DNA of 64,000 nt from Hetaerina americana (GCA_022747635.1 JAKTNV010000005.1:87889969-87953968), one strand, 5' to 3'; numbered from the stretch's first letter, positions 52,493-64,000 are shown. Numbers and translations: made by a program. Notes: generated by a model from the sequence alone, not told the origin.

Positions 52493-52841
52493 TGAAAGAC
52501 TCTCCATTCTCGGGATGTCACCGCGTAGGTTGTTTTTCTGACAACAGTTTCGCCCGTGTTTCAACGGGCGTCTTCAGGTCGAAGTGCCGGGACGTGTTTT
52601 GGCCGCGTTTATATATGTTTCGCCTCTCCCTCCCTGCTCTGTGATTGGTCGGGGGTTTCCCGCCAAATCCTTTTCCAGGCTCCTGATAGGCGGTAGCCAT
52701 CTTCTCTGTTAAAGTTATATTTTTCTTTTAGTATCTCGATCCATTTAGTACTTCGACCTGAAGACGTCCGTTGAAACACGGGCGAAACTGTTGTCAGAAA
52801 AACAACCTACGCGGTGACATCCCGAGAATGGAGAGTCTTTC
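52493..52841. repeat. Inverted Penelope-type terminal pair with 164-base spacer
   Basis: Arms 52493-52585 and 52750-52841 are almost identical inverted copies. Each has CTGAAGA, one C, a 6-bp stem (GCCCGT/ACGGGC at left; GTCCGT/ACGGGC at right, still paired through G-T), a TGAAAC loop and GAAAC: 52547-52577 minus, 52758-52788 plus. The spacer has no RT, so this looks like a non-autonomous or gutted element. Confidence 0.75.
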
Positions 52842-53029
52842 ATCTGAACGCCGCGAAAATCTACGATCCCATATTCTAATACTATGTTACTATGGTGAGC
52901 AGTGTTAGCCAAGTAGTATGGTCATTAGAAGAAAATGTATGTTTGGTAAACAAATTTAAAGCGGAAGGAGTTGATGAAAAGAACCTTAAGTTAATATGTG
53001 AAGAAAAACAATAGTGAAAATCTTGGCAA

Positions 53030-53300
53030 GGAGCCCAGATCCATGTGGCTGTGTAACTTGGTCTTTGAGGTAAGGGAATGAGTGCAGATTGGAGTTTTCG
53101 AGATGTGTATGTGGAGAGTAATGTAAAACAATGGACGGAAAAGAAAACAAACGAGATGATGGACGTGTTGGGAGCAGAGATAAGGTTGTTGGGAAAAATT
53201 GGGAAATGGCAAAAGAAGTGTATGCACCGAGTGAAAGTGAATTTTGTGAATACTGTGATTAAGGCGGGAGAATATTATGAATAGGCGGGGCCAAAGAATT
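53030..53300 (+). pseudogene. LINE 3'-fragment, third copy
   Basis: Across frames it reads FEMCMWRVM, KWTEKKTNEMMD and LGAEIRLLGKIGKWQKKCMH, matching the C-terminal block of the LINEs at 8540-10235 and 15480-16160. Confidence 0.7.
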
Positions 53301-53573
53301 CCAGCCGTTCTTCGTACCCACAGAGAGCATAAAAAACATAATTTAGCTGGTAGATTACTGCTGATAATAATTGAACTTCCTTGATGCACTGGCATGAAGT
53401 GATCAAGAGGTCAAAGTGCCATCGTCCGGACGGGCGGCGGTTTCTCTGGCTGTGTTCGAGGGAAGAGAGTGTCAGGAAAGGCTGGAGGCCGGTGGTAGTT
53501 GGCTCCCAGCCTTTTGCGGAGTGCGGATCATTCGTTTGCGAAACCTCTATATCGTGACCGCGTTACGCTCCGT

Positions 53574-54240
53574 CATGAACCAGTTATTGGAACAGCGATA
53601 CGCCATCAAATTTTGCGTGAAACTGGAAAAACTGGGAAAGGGACTCGTGGCATGCTCAAGGCAGCTCATGGTGATAACTCCATGGTTAGATAGGGTGTTT
53701 TTGAGTTGCACAAGTCGTTTCAGGAGGGTAGAGAATATGCCAAAGATGCTGAACGTTCAAGTTGCTCTTCGATCTCAAAAAGTGATGAAATTCTTGCACG
53801 AGTGAAGTCTTTGTTGGACAGACATCACAGGTTAAGCGCTCGCATGGTTTTTGAAAAACTTGGCTTACTTAAAAGTGCTGTGCATCGACTTGTGACCGAA
53901 AACATGGGCATTAAAACAGTGTGTGCGAAGTTGGTGCCGCGAGTGCTCTCAGACGAACAAAAGGAAACTCGCACGCGGATCTGTCAAGAGCTTCTCTACC
54001 ATGCTAGATAGGATCCAAATTATTTAGACAATTTCCCACCAGACTTCTTCCTCCTCCCCCACCTCAAATCCGTGCTGAGAGGACGTCACTTCGGCTCGGT
54101 GGAAGCGTTTCAAAAGGCCGTGACGCGGGAGCTTAGCAGCATTCCGGGCGCCGCCTTTCAAAAGGCGTACGTGGTGTGGAAAACGCGCTGGCAAAGGTCT
54201 GGGACGCACAAGGGCGGTACTCGGAAGACTTTTGAGTAAA
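53574..54240 (+). pseudogene. Mariner transposase pseudogene, internally deleted
   Basis: N-terminus LLEQRYAIKFCVKLEKLGKG (53580s), a frameshift to TRGMLKAAHGDNSMVR, a stop, then KSFQEGREYAKDAERSS, the second HTH with ARVKSLLDRHHRLSARMV, and CAKLVPRVLSDEQKETR to CQELL. After a stop at 54009 it jumps to PPDFFLLPHLKSVLRGRHFG, the transposase C-terminal block. The DD(D) catalytic segment between them is gone. A different mariner lineage from copies A-C. Confidence 0.85.
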
Positions 54241-55905
54241 TGTATCAATTCTGGCTTTACATTTTTATTAATCAGCTCAATCCTACTACTTCTGGATCAG
54301 ACCTTGTGCGTAAACTCCTGGATTTCGATCAATCGTCCGTAGTAGTCCAACCCGTACGCTCCGAGCGGATCACGAATATATACGCGAGAAAAAGTAGACT
54401 CAGCAGAGCGAATAAATTGGGACAATAATATTATACTTGAGAGTAAGTGATAGCAAATACTTCCCCCCCCTCCTACTCCTGAATCGCAGTTCCCTTTCCT
54501 ATCTATTTCACTTGAGTGCTTGCTTTTGCATACCATGCCCTTCACCTTTGCTCGAAATATGGAAGTTGAGACGTCCGCGCGGAGATGCGACGTCCTCAGT
54601 TCCCAGTTTCGGGTTTTCAATTCGTCTCCCAGTAATTTCGCCTTCGCTCCCGTTCTTCACCCAAGCGCGGCAATTAGTGCGGCCCCCCCTCCCTCACCCG
54701 CCCACGCGCCTCGACTTCGGACGCTTACTTTCTCCGGACAGGAGTGGGACCGACTGAAAGGGACATGGAGAGAGGGAATGAACGAACGACATACGCATGA
54801 TCCCGATACCGGTAGTTGTGTGTTTAGCCGGGCAGTTGGACAGGGAGAGAGAGGGTGGGAGGGAGGGGGATGAAGTGGGTCACTATAACATGGCAAATTA
54901 CGCAATGTCCGAGCGATCAGCGACGATTTCAACGCCAGCCGCCTTCGTTTGGGCGTATCATCCCTTTTTCGTTTAGGTCTTTCACCAGTCACGATGCGAA
55001 TAAATCTTGGCAATCGGATTGCAAATGGTGTCCGGAGACGGGCGCACCAATCATGTCGTCAAACAGGATGAACGATCGGAAACAATCCTTACTGAATTAT
55101 TTCATTTTTGTGGGGCTGTTAATAAGGTCGTGGGGGAGCAGCATATATTTAGCGTCATCCATGACCTATGGACGGAACGGGTACCAGTGAACAGGCAATA
55201 CATCATACTTTTACGAGTCAATGCCGAAATTCGCACCAGACCAATTTTGATCCAGAATGGTCCTTTCACTCACCGAAGACGACTACATACATATGTCTTG
55301 CTTTTGAAATGATTGATCCTGTTATCTGTATATTGCCAAACGCGGACCACCAACATTTTTTTTATTCTTCCATGCGCGGAGTACTATTTCACCCTTTCTC
55401 TTTTTGAAACATTTAGGTCCTCATTTTTATGCTCCTGAAACGTCTTCTTCATCCACTTTTTTTTTGTCTTGGCCAGTCAGTCACTGTGAATTCCAGCCAA
55501 CTTTCTGGTTTGAAACGTGTTTATTCATATGGTTTAAAAGAAGGGGAAAATATTATTCCTATTTCCTGTTAATGGTAAAAGTTTATCTTGATGAGAAATC
55601 AATTAAATGAAGAAACAATTAAGATCAATGCAAACAATTCGCGTCGCGGTAAGATTGAAAAATGAAAATTTCATTTGAAATAATTGCTTCATTATAAAAT
55701 TTAAAAAAACCCAAATGTTTGTTGAATCACATGAAATATTTTCTGATTGAATTATGAAGCAAACATTTTCATTTTAATGCGAAATAACGCTGACCGCACT
55801 AATTATATCTGTCATCAGACAATTTAAGTAATGATTAAATTCAGTATTAAGACTTTGGTCCAGTTTTCTGTGGTAACTTGTGCGAACACGCTTTTACAAG
55901 TATGC
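54241..55905. other. Intronic DNA with a GC-rich patch
   Basis: Bases 54440-54870 are GC-rich. The open frames there are low complexity. Nothing recognised. Confidence 0.4.
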
Positions 55906-55906
55906 A

Positions 55907-55964
<58 letters not shown>

Positions 55965-55985
55965 CGAGATATATATATATATATA

Positions 55986-56033
<48 letters not shown>

Positions 56034-56063
56034 TATATATATATATATATGTATATATATAAT

Positions 56064-56106
<43 letters not shown>

Positions 56107-56107
56107 T
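55906..56107. repeat. Compound (TA)n microsatellite
   Basis: About 200 bases of TA interrupted by TATTATA, TACGAGA, TACTATA and TATGTATA steps. It yields false Tyr-Ile frames. Confidence 0.95.
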
Positions 56108-58304
56108 ATACACACTCATCGCTTGTATGTGACCTCGTTATGCGTGTCGTGCGAAAATATCCGCGTTGCCTGAATGGCTTTGAAAAAGTTTTTAATGGTT
56201 GTTTGGCCGTTCAAAGTATAAGATAGTTTCTCTTTTCATTTCTTAATCGTTAGAACCTGCTTCCTTAAATTATCGAAGCACGTTGGTGAATGTTATCGCT
56301 CGTAACACGTGTATTCTCACGCAAACACAAAAAAGCATTCATGTTGAATACTTGCCTTTTGCGTGGAAAGAATGTGGATGTGTGGTATGAAGCCGTCAAA
56401 TCACATGTATGTGTCGACCAAGCAATAAATATCAATGGCTCCTTCGCTTTTATTAATATTCAAGCATGTGTCATTATAATACGAGAATAATAGAAATATG
56501 TATTACTCGTATAACACGTATTATTTGAATGCGGAAAATTCCACCGTGTTCGTGATTTTGCTGTTCAGAAAAAAACAAAACTCTCCATTCGTATATTGAG
56601 ATTGTGAACGTGGTACTTGTCAGGCGAGATTTCACCCAACATTTTTGCATGGCAGTGATGAAACCAAAAGCTTTCCAAATATTTGGTTTCTTTGCTTTAT
56701 TTATGGAATTAAGGCTGTTTCTCCATTTAAAAAACCTTTCCTTTTGCTTGGTTATGATTGCTCCCAGTTATATGCATGGCAACAATGTCAACAAATCCGT
56801 AGTTCCAAACAAACAAGATGGCGTGTTTCTCAGGAACGGCATTTTCTATTACACGATGTAATGTTTCCTTTCTATTTAATTGTGGATTTAGAACATATTT
56901 GCTCGGTAATATTTATTTTCTTTTATCTTGACCACAGAAATGACGTCTAGCATTTCACGAACCGTACTTCCTGCTGTTACTATTCATCGTCAGAAATAAT
57001 GACGCGAAAATATTGTTATTTACAAAAATATGCATATGTCATAAATGTTCTACCTAATTGCGCACTACTACTATGTCTCAATGCCTATTATCTGTAATCA
57101 GCTCTTCATTAATGTTAATAAAGTCATCAAATCCAGGTGAATCCATTGGATTACTCATCCCACTTCCAAACTTGGACTTTCCTTCCGCGTTAAGTTAGTG
57201 GCACCATAGGGGCCATTCCGGAAGTACTGCCCGAAGAGTCTCTTTCCGTCCATTGCAGTGGTTGAGGAACTGGATTTGATCGCCACTAATCCTGAGGTGT
57301 GTGAGGGGAGGGGGGCTGCGAACGCATAATTGGATGCCCTGTGAATCACAAACTCTACGCCACTGATGAGTAAACAATCTTAGATATAACTCAAGAGAAT
57401 CGTCTCTTTTTCAACAAAGCGAAGTTGCATCACCTACATCTGATTAAGACTCTGATATATTTTTTTTTCATAATTATTTACCAAAAAAACCATGAGTTAT
57501 CTCATTCTGTTAATTCACCTACTTGAATGACATGAATATCTCTTTGTGTTGAAATGGATACGTACGTTGCGAAATGCGACGCATCCAGCCACGGCCCACG
57601 AGCGGTGAAGGGCTGAGATCATGGTTGCGTCGCCACCAACACGTTCCATGTCGCTAGGGGCGCTGGATCGGAAGTCTCGGGACACGGGAAGAACTCGAGG
57701 GAATGAAAACGGAATATTCCCGGTGGAAACAGGATGAGGAAGGAGAGAACAGATTAATTCGGAACATGGCTCAGTATATATTAGCACCCCTGCCTCCGTT
57801 TTAAGTCTAAATCGAGAGGCAGATCTAGCATATGTATGTACATTACAGAACTTCCTAGCACATTTGAGAGAACTCCGCGATATCATTAATCATGTTGACT
57901 GACGTATAATTAAATTAATTTTTCTATTGTTTAAAAAAATTATTTTTTCATATTTATCGAGCTGAATAATGATATTAAATACAATAATGAAAAATATGAT
58001 GATAAAAACTAATGAATTCACGTCTGGAATAACTTTTAGTGAGTTGGTTTGATAAACAGTGCGTTGTATACGCACATTCAGATCCATCAAAAGATGAAAG
58101 AGGCGAAAGGAGAACGCAATGACTGTAAACAGGCAATACTTTTAGAAGTATCCCACCCAACTGACATAACCTGGGCTGTGTAACCAGCTGAGACTACTTA
58201 TGTGGATATTAAAAATAGATGACACGAAAATTATATTTGAAATTGAAAGAATATATTGTTTTCCAAGTGAGTTAACCAAATAGGCAAGTCGAAAAAAAGC
58301 CTAC
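56108..58304. other. Intronic DNA, nothing recognised
   Basis: Includes a minus-strand open frame at 57515-57886 with unknown, possibly repeat-derived, sequence. No gene identified. Confidence 0.4.
58292..58298 (-). terminator. Pol III terminator of tRNA-Asp
   Basis: Seven consecutive T on the minus strand, starting 6 bases after the mature 3' end of the tRNA. Confidence 0.85.
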
Positions 58305-58376
58305 CTCCCCGGCGGGGAATCGAACCCCGGTCTCCCGCGTGACAGGCGGGGATACTGACCACTATACTACCGAGGA
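58305..58376 (-). tRNA. tRNA-Asp (GUC)
   Basis: 72 nt, minus strand. Acceptor stem TCCTCGG/CCGGGGA with one T-G pair, discriminator G. A box TAGTATAGTGG, anticodon arm CCCGC/GCGGG with loop CTGTCAC (anticodon GTC), B box GGTTCGATTCC. No intron. A T7 run follows the 3' end (58292-58298 on the plus strand as A), a good Pol III terminator. Identical in all key positions to metazoan tRNA-Asp. It lies antisense in the presumed BICDR intron. Confidence 0.97.
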
Positions 58377-58681
58377 CTTGGTTATTAATTAATATAAGGA
58401 AATTCTATTCAAATTTTATGTTTAGATGTTATTGGGTATTTAATCGCTTGGATAGTCACAGGACTGAAATAATTTTATTCCGGCTGAAGTGTCGTGCAGG
58501 GCGTTCTCAAGGATTGCTATTTTAAAATCGGAAGTAGAGGGAAATTTAAGGGTTTGACGTCACGGCATGAAAGCGTGGGAGAGTTCTGGATGTGATATCG
58601 AACCAATGTAAACTTAAATACTTCAGGACGGAAGAAAACGCTTGTAAAAATTTTGAGACAGCCAAAAAGTATCTGGAAAGG

Positions 58682-58731
58682 AATATATATATATATTATA
58701 TATATATATAATATATATATATATGTATATG

Positions 58732-58788
<57 letters not shown>
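58682..58788. repeat. Compound (TA)n microsatellite
   Basis: About 105 bases of TA with TATTATA and TATGTATA steps. Confidence 0.95.
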
Positions 58789-58790
<2 letters not shown>

Positions 58791-60946
58791 TTTGGACGGC
58801 GCAATAGAACACAAAATAAAAATAGTCTGTTTAGACACTTCGCTTTTCCACTTAGAATTTTTTTACGACTTAGGTTTCGTTACAGCGTACATTTTTTTTT
58901 GTGTGACATATCTTATATTTCATCATTGTAAACTATGACATAATAAATTTAAAAAAACACTCGATGCTGCTACCTCAGGAAAGAACGAGCGAAAACATAC
59001 GAATTACTCGTAATACAGGTCAGGAAGGGTCGACACCCGCCCGACTGGTTTCTACATTTCCAAAGTGCACGGTTATGTAACTTGCAAATAACGCGACCCG
59101 TCGAAACCGGTGGGCCGCAATAAGTACGATGTAGAATTTTCAATAACAGCTTTCACACTTGGCCATGCCGGAGATCAAACTGCGAACAAGAATTCCTTCT
59201 TTCCTTTTGAGGTCGAGAATTGCCGGATATCGGAAGGGCGAAAATGTGACGAAAGCCCTTTTATTCGGCGCATGGCCAAGCGACCGTGATGATAAACAAA
59301 AGGGAAGCCATTCCCGCGTTATCACGCGCCAAATAGTTATAGGTTCAATTTACTTTCCGGATATACGGCCCCGCAGTCCACACACGGCAGTGGAGAAAGG
59401 CTCGCACGTTGCCAGGGTTTTATTTTCTTGTGGGGGCAGGGAAAGGTATATTTTTTTCTCTCCCCCCCCCTCCTAACCGTCTCTCGCTGATGGGGACGAA
59501 AGTGGGGGAGGGGTCGTCGTTATTCCCTGCCCCCTCCACCCCCCAACCTTCCAACTATCCCTAACCGCCCTTCAGTCTTTTTTTTCTTTAAACCTTTTTT
59601 TTACTTTCCGCCTCACGACCCACGCCTTAAAAAAATATCATCCCTCCGAAAGTTTCCTCCCTCCCCCGCATCCTTCCCTTTGGCGCCTTCCCCTCACCTC
59701 ACCCGGAACCACCACTCCGATTTTATATTTAATCCTTCCGCGCCTTCAAAGATGCGTAACTCCTCGTCTCATTTCTCTCTTCCGGGCGACATAAACGTAT
59801 GCCTTGTGTGCGCGCGATGCCCTCCTCCTCCTAAGGTGTCGAACCCGAGTTGCCGATGAGCACTCCAAGAGCTTCCCCGGCGGGGAGTCAGCCACCCCAC
59901 CGGGGAAGAAAAGCCGCAGGGGGCGGTAAACTCCGCGCCCAAGTCGCTGGCTCTACACACCATCACAATGCCATATTAATATTTTTATTTCGATGAAGCC
60001 AAGACTTTAGAACCCCTTTGGTGTGATATGGTACTTGATAGACATCTTGGTTACTCTCCCGTACTCGAACGTCTGTGCATATCAAGGAGACATGGAGTCG
60101 GAAGGTCCAATCCCGAATTTCGCAATGAAATTTTCGAAATCGATAATCGATTAGAAGTGTCGCCGTATGTGCATGTTTGGCGACGACACTTGATGGTTTT
60201 ATTTCCTTTTCCCTTGAACGATTATAACTGAAAGTAGGGAGTTGAATTCCTGAATCAAAAGTCAAGTGAAAATTTGTCGACCATAATTTGAATTCAGGTC
60301 CGACGGCATAAATAATTGTTGATTGAAACGTGGAAAGGATGAGTCGGTCGAAGAAACGGCGATAAAGTCACAATGTTGATTTTTAACGCCTTATTTCTCT
60401 ATATAATCACTAATGGGTGAATTTTGGAATGGAAAAACTCATTCATAACAACCACGCTCAAACGAATCCACCTTTGAGTGATCTCCTGCAATTTTTAATG
60501 AGAGACAAGCCCTTATTAGCCTAATGCGATAGTCTGGCGAAGGGCCTGGGTTAATGTCTTCATATGTATTCTATTTAAAAACTTTTCTATCTTACAGCGT
60601 CGAGATAGAAAAAGCCTTCATTGTTTCCACATGTTACCTTTCACCAAAGGGTTCAGGGCTAATGGCTTGAGGAGGACATGATATTTTTGGTAGGAATACG
60701 ACAGCAATGGACGCCGTTTCACTCAATATATATCGATAAAAAAGTTCCAGACGCATGGAGTCGATTAACTAAAAGTCACTCCTAATTCAAAATTAAGTTA
60801 TAGTGAGACATCTCTGGGTGGAATCTCTCTTTATGTTCAATGCATCAGGGAATAGATTCATTAAACATATAGAGCTGCAATAGAAAATCCCGCGAGTTGT
60901 GAAGGGCGATCTGTGATTAGTTTTTTACTGGCGAAAAAACCACAAC
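58789..60946. other. Intronic DNA with a GC-rich patch
   Basis: Bases 59380-59960 are C/G-rich with polypyrimidine runs (59450-59720). No gene recognised. Confidence 0.4.
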
Positions 60947-61098
60947 TCAGTTGAAATTCATAGGCAACTTTGTGAATTGTACGAAGACAGAGTAATGAGA
61001 GAAGGCGGAGTGAGGCAGTGGCGCATTCAATCTAAAAATGGTCGCGACAATGTTCACGTCGAGGACCCAAGTGATCGGCCCAGCCTTGTGACGGGTGA
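60947..61098 (+). pseudogene. Mariner transposase N-terminal fragment
   Basis: In frame: NHNSVEIHRQLCELYEDRVM, then GGVRQWRIQSKNGRDNVHVE and SDRPSLVTGEL. This is the mariner HTH followed by the GRxxxHDExRSGRPS-like linker. No catalytic domain follows. Confidence 0.8.
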
Positions 61099-62029
61099 AC
61101 TGACGCACGGCCAAAAATATTCTTGGGCATAATGGACATTTCTCCGTCCACTCTTAAACTAACAGCACCGCAGGCGCTTAACAATGTCACTCATCACTTA
61201 ATCGATGCACAGCACAAATTTCCCGATTGCACGATAGCAGCTTTAAAATTTATTGCCAGCAAAAACCTTATCACCAAACGGATTTTAGATTTGGCGGGAT
61301 TTCAAATTGTATTGTTCATTTTGACTCGCAATTCTAAACAAACGACAAGTGTTGCGGCCTTCCGAACAATGCAGCTCGAGGTGTACTGCCCTTGTGTGTG
61401 TGTGTCAATAAAACAATCATTCGGCTCCCCCCACTACTTCGGTCGCAACACGCAAACAAATGTTACTTTCTGGACTGCTCTCGTAACTATTGCACGGTAT
61501 AACATGCTGTTCATTCTTCAGACCTGTAAAAACCCTCAATCGAATCGAAGAACATTACTCATACAAAAATCCATCAAAGTTGTCATGTACGGGTTCTCCA
61601 ATAAGTAGTCTAATCGGATCCAAGTCCAATCATCCAATCCCCTTCCAAGGATGACTGAATTTGCTGAGCATCATATCAATTTAAGTAGGCACCTACACTT
61701 CTTCTCAGAGAAGGAGGTAAAGAGTGTCCTTCTTTATTGTAAAAAAATTAACATGAGCGACATATTCCAAGAGTTAATGAAGACTTATTTACAGGCGAAC
61801 TTCGGAGAAGTTGGCGATCGTTATAATTCGCGACGAGCATCTGTTTTCACGCAAAATTGCACGTTCAAACTACGCTAAGTTGTAAGCAGGGACTCTGATA
61901 AATCTCCGATGATAAATGCGCACTCGGAATACACGCGGAGACTGAGTTAACTTTAAATTGGCTTCGATCATTCATTTATGAGATAAGATTAGTGCCAAGA
62001 TGAAGTCAAGAATATGCTTAATTCCTAAT
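61099..62029. other. Unassigned stretch with a 161-codon open frame
   Basis: A plus-strand frame from 61123 to 61608 directly follows the mariner fragment but shows no transposase motif I can name. Likely chance or decayed repeat. Confidence 0.3.
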
Positions 62030-62256
62030 ATTTGAGAATGAAGCTCAATATTACTCATGCATAAGAGATCATGTCGATAAAATTAAAGAGATCAAGTGTA
62101 GAACAGATAGATTTAAGATGTAATTTTTTCCACGAATGATAAGGGATCATAATAATATTGTTCGACCGCGATAGGGTCATGTTTGAGTCAAACTTAATCT
62201 GGTGTGTATTCAGTCCCTTGCATACACCCTAGCGGTGGCTTGCAGGGTACTTAAAT
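62030..62256 (-). repeat. Dispersed repeat, copy 3
   Basis: The complement matches 45817-46015: GTACCCTGCAAGCCACCGCT, AGGGTGTATGCAAGGGA, TGAATACACACCAGATTA, ATGACCCTATCGCGGTCG and ATTATTATGATCCCTTAT. Confidence 0.7.
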
Positions 62257-63448
62257 AAGAAAATACTGTACTTTTGCACCCACTTTTTTCTTATACTCCG
62301 GTTCGAGCATAGTTTTCTCAACAGCTGAATGCTACGGCACTAGAAACGATCACCGGTTCCCGAACGACTTGTCTCCCTCCTCTGCTTTAAGGCGTCCGGA
62401 CCCTCTAAACACCCAACGCCTCGTCCCACCCCCCCTAATCCCCCCGTCCATGGGTGAGTCCCTCTCCTCGGCAGCCAAAACAACAGCGGCTGCCCCACCC
62501 GCGGTGCCGCAGACACCATGCCCTCCCTCCGACGGCACGACCCAAGGGCGTCAGCACCTCCCAACTGGTCTCTCGAAAGAGGAGGCGGATGCTGAGGGGG
62601 CGGGAGAGGCAATTCGTAAACAAACAGCGTCGCGAGACTCAAGACAAACCAGTTCGCCATTGGCGGAACCTTGCGCGATTGGAGACACTCGCGACTAATA
62701 ACAAAGCGTATTGCGATTTAAGACGTAAGAGTATTTAAAGAGAGAAGAAAGTAAGTTGCTGAATTTTGAAAAAAATACCATTATTATCCATACCTCGCAA
62801 GAGTTAGGATTGAAATATGGCACCAATTGATTGATTTTTCAATACAGATACGAAATAGTGTTGCGGCAAGAGTTTTTTTTAGCGAACATTGAACTGTTTT
62901 CATACGATTGCTTTCAATGATGTTAGCAACCATTGGTTAGGATAGTTGAGAATAGAATATGGGTCTCAGCCTTGATACCTGTCACGTACCAGATCACTAT
63001 TACATTTTTATACTAATTCCATTTAAGAATTGCCAAGTGCCCAAATGATGGATACGAACGTCTTGCCTCTAGAACATAAGTACACTATTAGTTGACTCTA
63101 AGGTACGAGCGGGTTAACACAGATGGAGTGCTGACCGAGGTCATGCACGTTTCCTGTCCCTCAATTCACCGCCGTGGTGACGTAGTGTACCAATCCACTT
63201 AGTTACGAAAGATTTATATCGACACACAATATGCACATTTGTGGCTTGTGCTCTTCTTTTTTCTCCTTATCTCTTCCGAATAGGACGCCGATCTTGTCGG
63301 GATTTGGAGTCAACAAATCCATTATTCAAGATGCAATGGAGTTTTCTTTTACGCAGCTATCATATGTTGGAAATGCTAACTAGTAATGCAACTTTTGCAG
63401 AGGATAGTCCTCACCTACTGGTCACAATCTCTATGTTTCGAACTACAG
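62257..63448. other. Intronic DNA with a GC-rich patch
   Basis: Bases 62370-62640 are GC-rich. The open frames on both strands are compositional. Nothing else recognised. Confidence 0.4.
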
Positions 63449-64000
63449 GGTGGAGAGGAATGGACTCCCTAATTTGACGGGTGAATATTAATTATAAAAA
63501 CGTTTTTATTTCTGAAAATTAAATTTAATGCCATTTTATTTTTATTAGGATTTGAAAATTATTTCATCCAAGTGACGACCTTGGTGAGCGATGCACACGT
63601 TGAGTCGTTCAAAAAAGTTTTCGAAAACTCTTCTCATATGTTGCGTTATTTATTTGGATGCACGTTGGGTCATTTTTAAAGAGTTTGGCGACATTTTCAG
63701 CTCGAAGTTTGTCTTTATTTTTCTCTCTTTCATTCATCTACTTGGCGGTTAGTTCCATTGCAATCGGGGAACAGTTTCCGTTGATATAGTTTGAAAAACT
63801 TACCCAACAGAAATGGCTGAAATTTTTTTTAGAACCATTCTGAAGTTTTGATGGAGAATGTAGTGAAAGTCGACGCGTTGGGAGAACTACCTTCAAGGAT
63901 GGATTGGCCGAAGATAAAAAGCAAGAAATTCTAGATGTCGTTAATTTCCACACCGCTGATTATGAAGCCAGAATGGGGTCGAAGGAGGAGTGAAGCGGAT
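63449..64000 (-). mobile_element. Possible DNA transposon end, runs off right edge
   Basis: CAGGGTGGAGAGGAATGGAC at 63449 looks like a transposon terminus. The minus strand at about 63650-63560 reads RRVFENFFERLNVCIAHQGR then HLDEIIFKS and stop. This resembles the C-terminal tail of Tc1/mariner-type transposases, which often end R-V-x-x-C-x-x-x-x-G-x-H-x. No catalytic motif is visible inside the window. Confidence 0.35.

Larger units (their letters stand above)
19197..64000 (+). other. Probable first intron of BICDR (>44.8 kb), repeat-rich
   Basis: No further coiled-coil exon of the adaptor and no other host protein gene is recognisable. Everything identifiable here is mobile DNA, simple repeats, GC-rich islands or a tRNA gene. 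It is called intron because the donor at 19197 is strong and the protein is incomplete. If the gene had an early alternative end, the region would be intergenic. Confidence 0.6.

Noticed and set aside
55831..56226. 131-codon frame rich in Tyr-Ile
   Set aside because: It is a translation of the TA microsatellite. The same applies to the Tyr-Ile frames at 35319-35561, 35938-36150 and 58517-58938.
61123..61608. 161-codon frame as a host gene
   Set aside because: No recognised motif, no splice signals consistent with an exon, and it follows a mariner fragment directly.

Overview
The window is eukaryotic and almost certainly from an arthropod with large introns, most likely an insect; I cannot name the species. 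Reasons: a split gene with GT-AG introns encoding an arthropod-like citron kinase, a Bicaudal-D-related first exon, a nuclear tRNA-Asp, and mariner, Penelope, Ty3/gypsy, LINE and tRNA-SINE repeats. Most of the sequence is intron and repeat. Only about 3.2 kb is confidently host coding sequence.

Layout. Bases 1-17645 (minus strand) hold 18 exons, about 970 codons, of citron Rho-interacting kinase (Drosophila sticky): a conserved N-terminal region, a complete AGC-type kinase domain, its C-terminal extension, and the first part of the long coiled coil. The gene runs off the left edge, so the expected C1, PH and citron-homology (CNH) modules are not in view. All splice phases agree from exon to exon. 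Its introns carry dead LINE copies, a nested snapback SINE, a small MITE and pairs of Penelope-type terminal modules. Bases 17646-18908 separate the kinase from a plus-strand gene that starts at 18909 and is therefore head to head with it. That gene is a BicD-related dynein/dynactin adaptor (BICDR/BICDL). Only its first coding exon (18909-19196) is present. The rest of the window, more than 44.8 kb, is best read as its first intron or as intergenic DNA.

The right-hand 44.8 kb is a repeat landscape: three copies of one internally deleted mariner element (19.9, 43.1, 47.0 kb); a mariner derivative with ~230-bp terminal inverted repeats that duplicate the transposase start (26.1-27.0 kb); a Penelope-like retroelement with an intact 514-codon RT plus GIY-YIG ORF (28.4-30.1 kb); Ty3/gypsy RT-RNase H debris (34.1-35.0 kb); snapback tRNA-derived SINEs (30.8, 32.5, 36.8 kb); another tRNA-derived SINE pair (39.8, 48.7 kb); LINE, mariner and other repeat fragments; an intact tRNA-Asp(GUC) gene (58.3 kb, minus); TA microsatellites; and recurring CpG/GC-rich islands.

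The most unusual signals are: (1) about a dozen hammerhead-ribozyme-like modules (CTGANGA, stem-loop, GAAAC) from several unrelated-looking families, most with one extra base before the stem; (2) tRNA-derived SINEs built as head-to-head palindromes with target-site duplications; (3) a sharp change in CpG content near the kinase promoter, compatible with gene-body methylation of the kinase gene only; and (4) the flanking 28-bp inverted repeat of the Penelope element.
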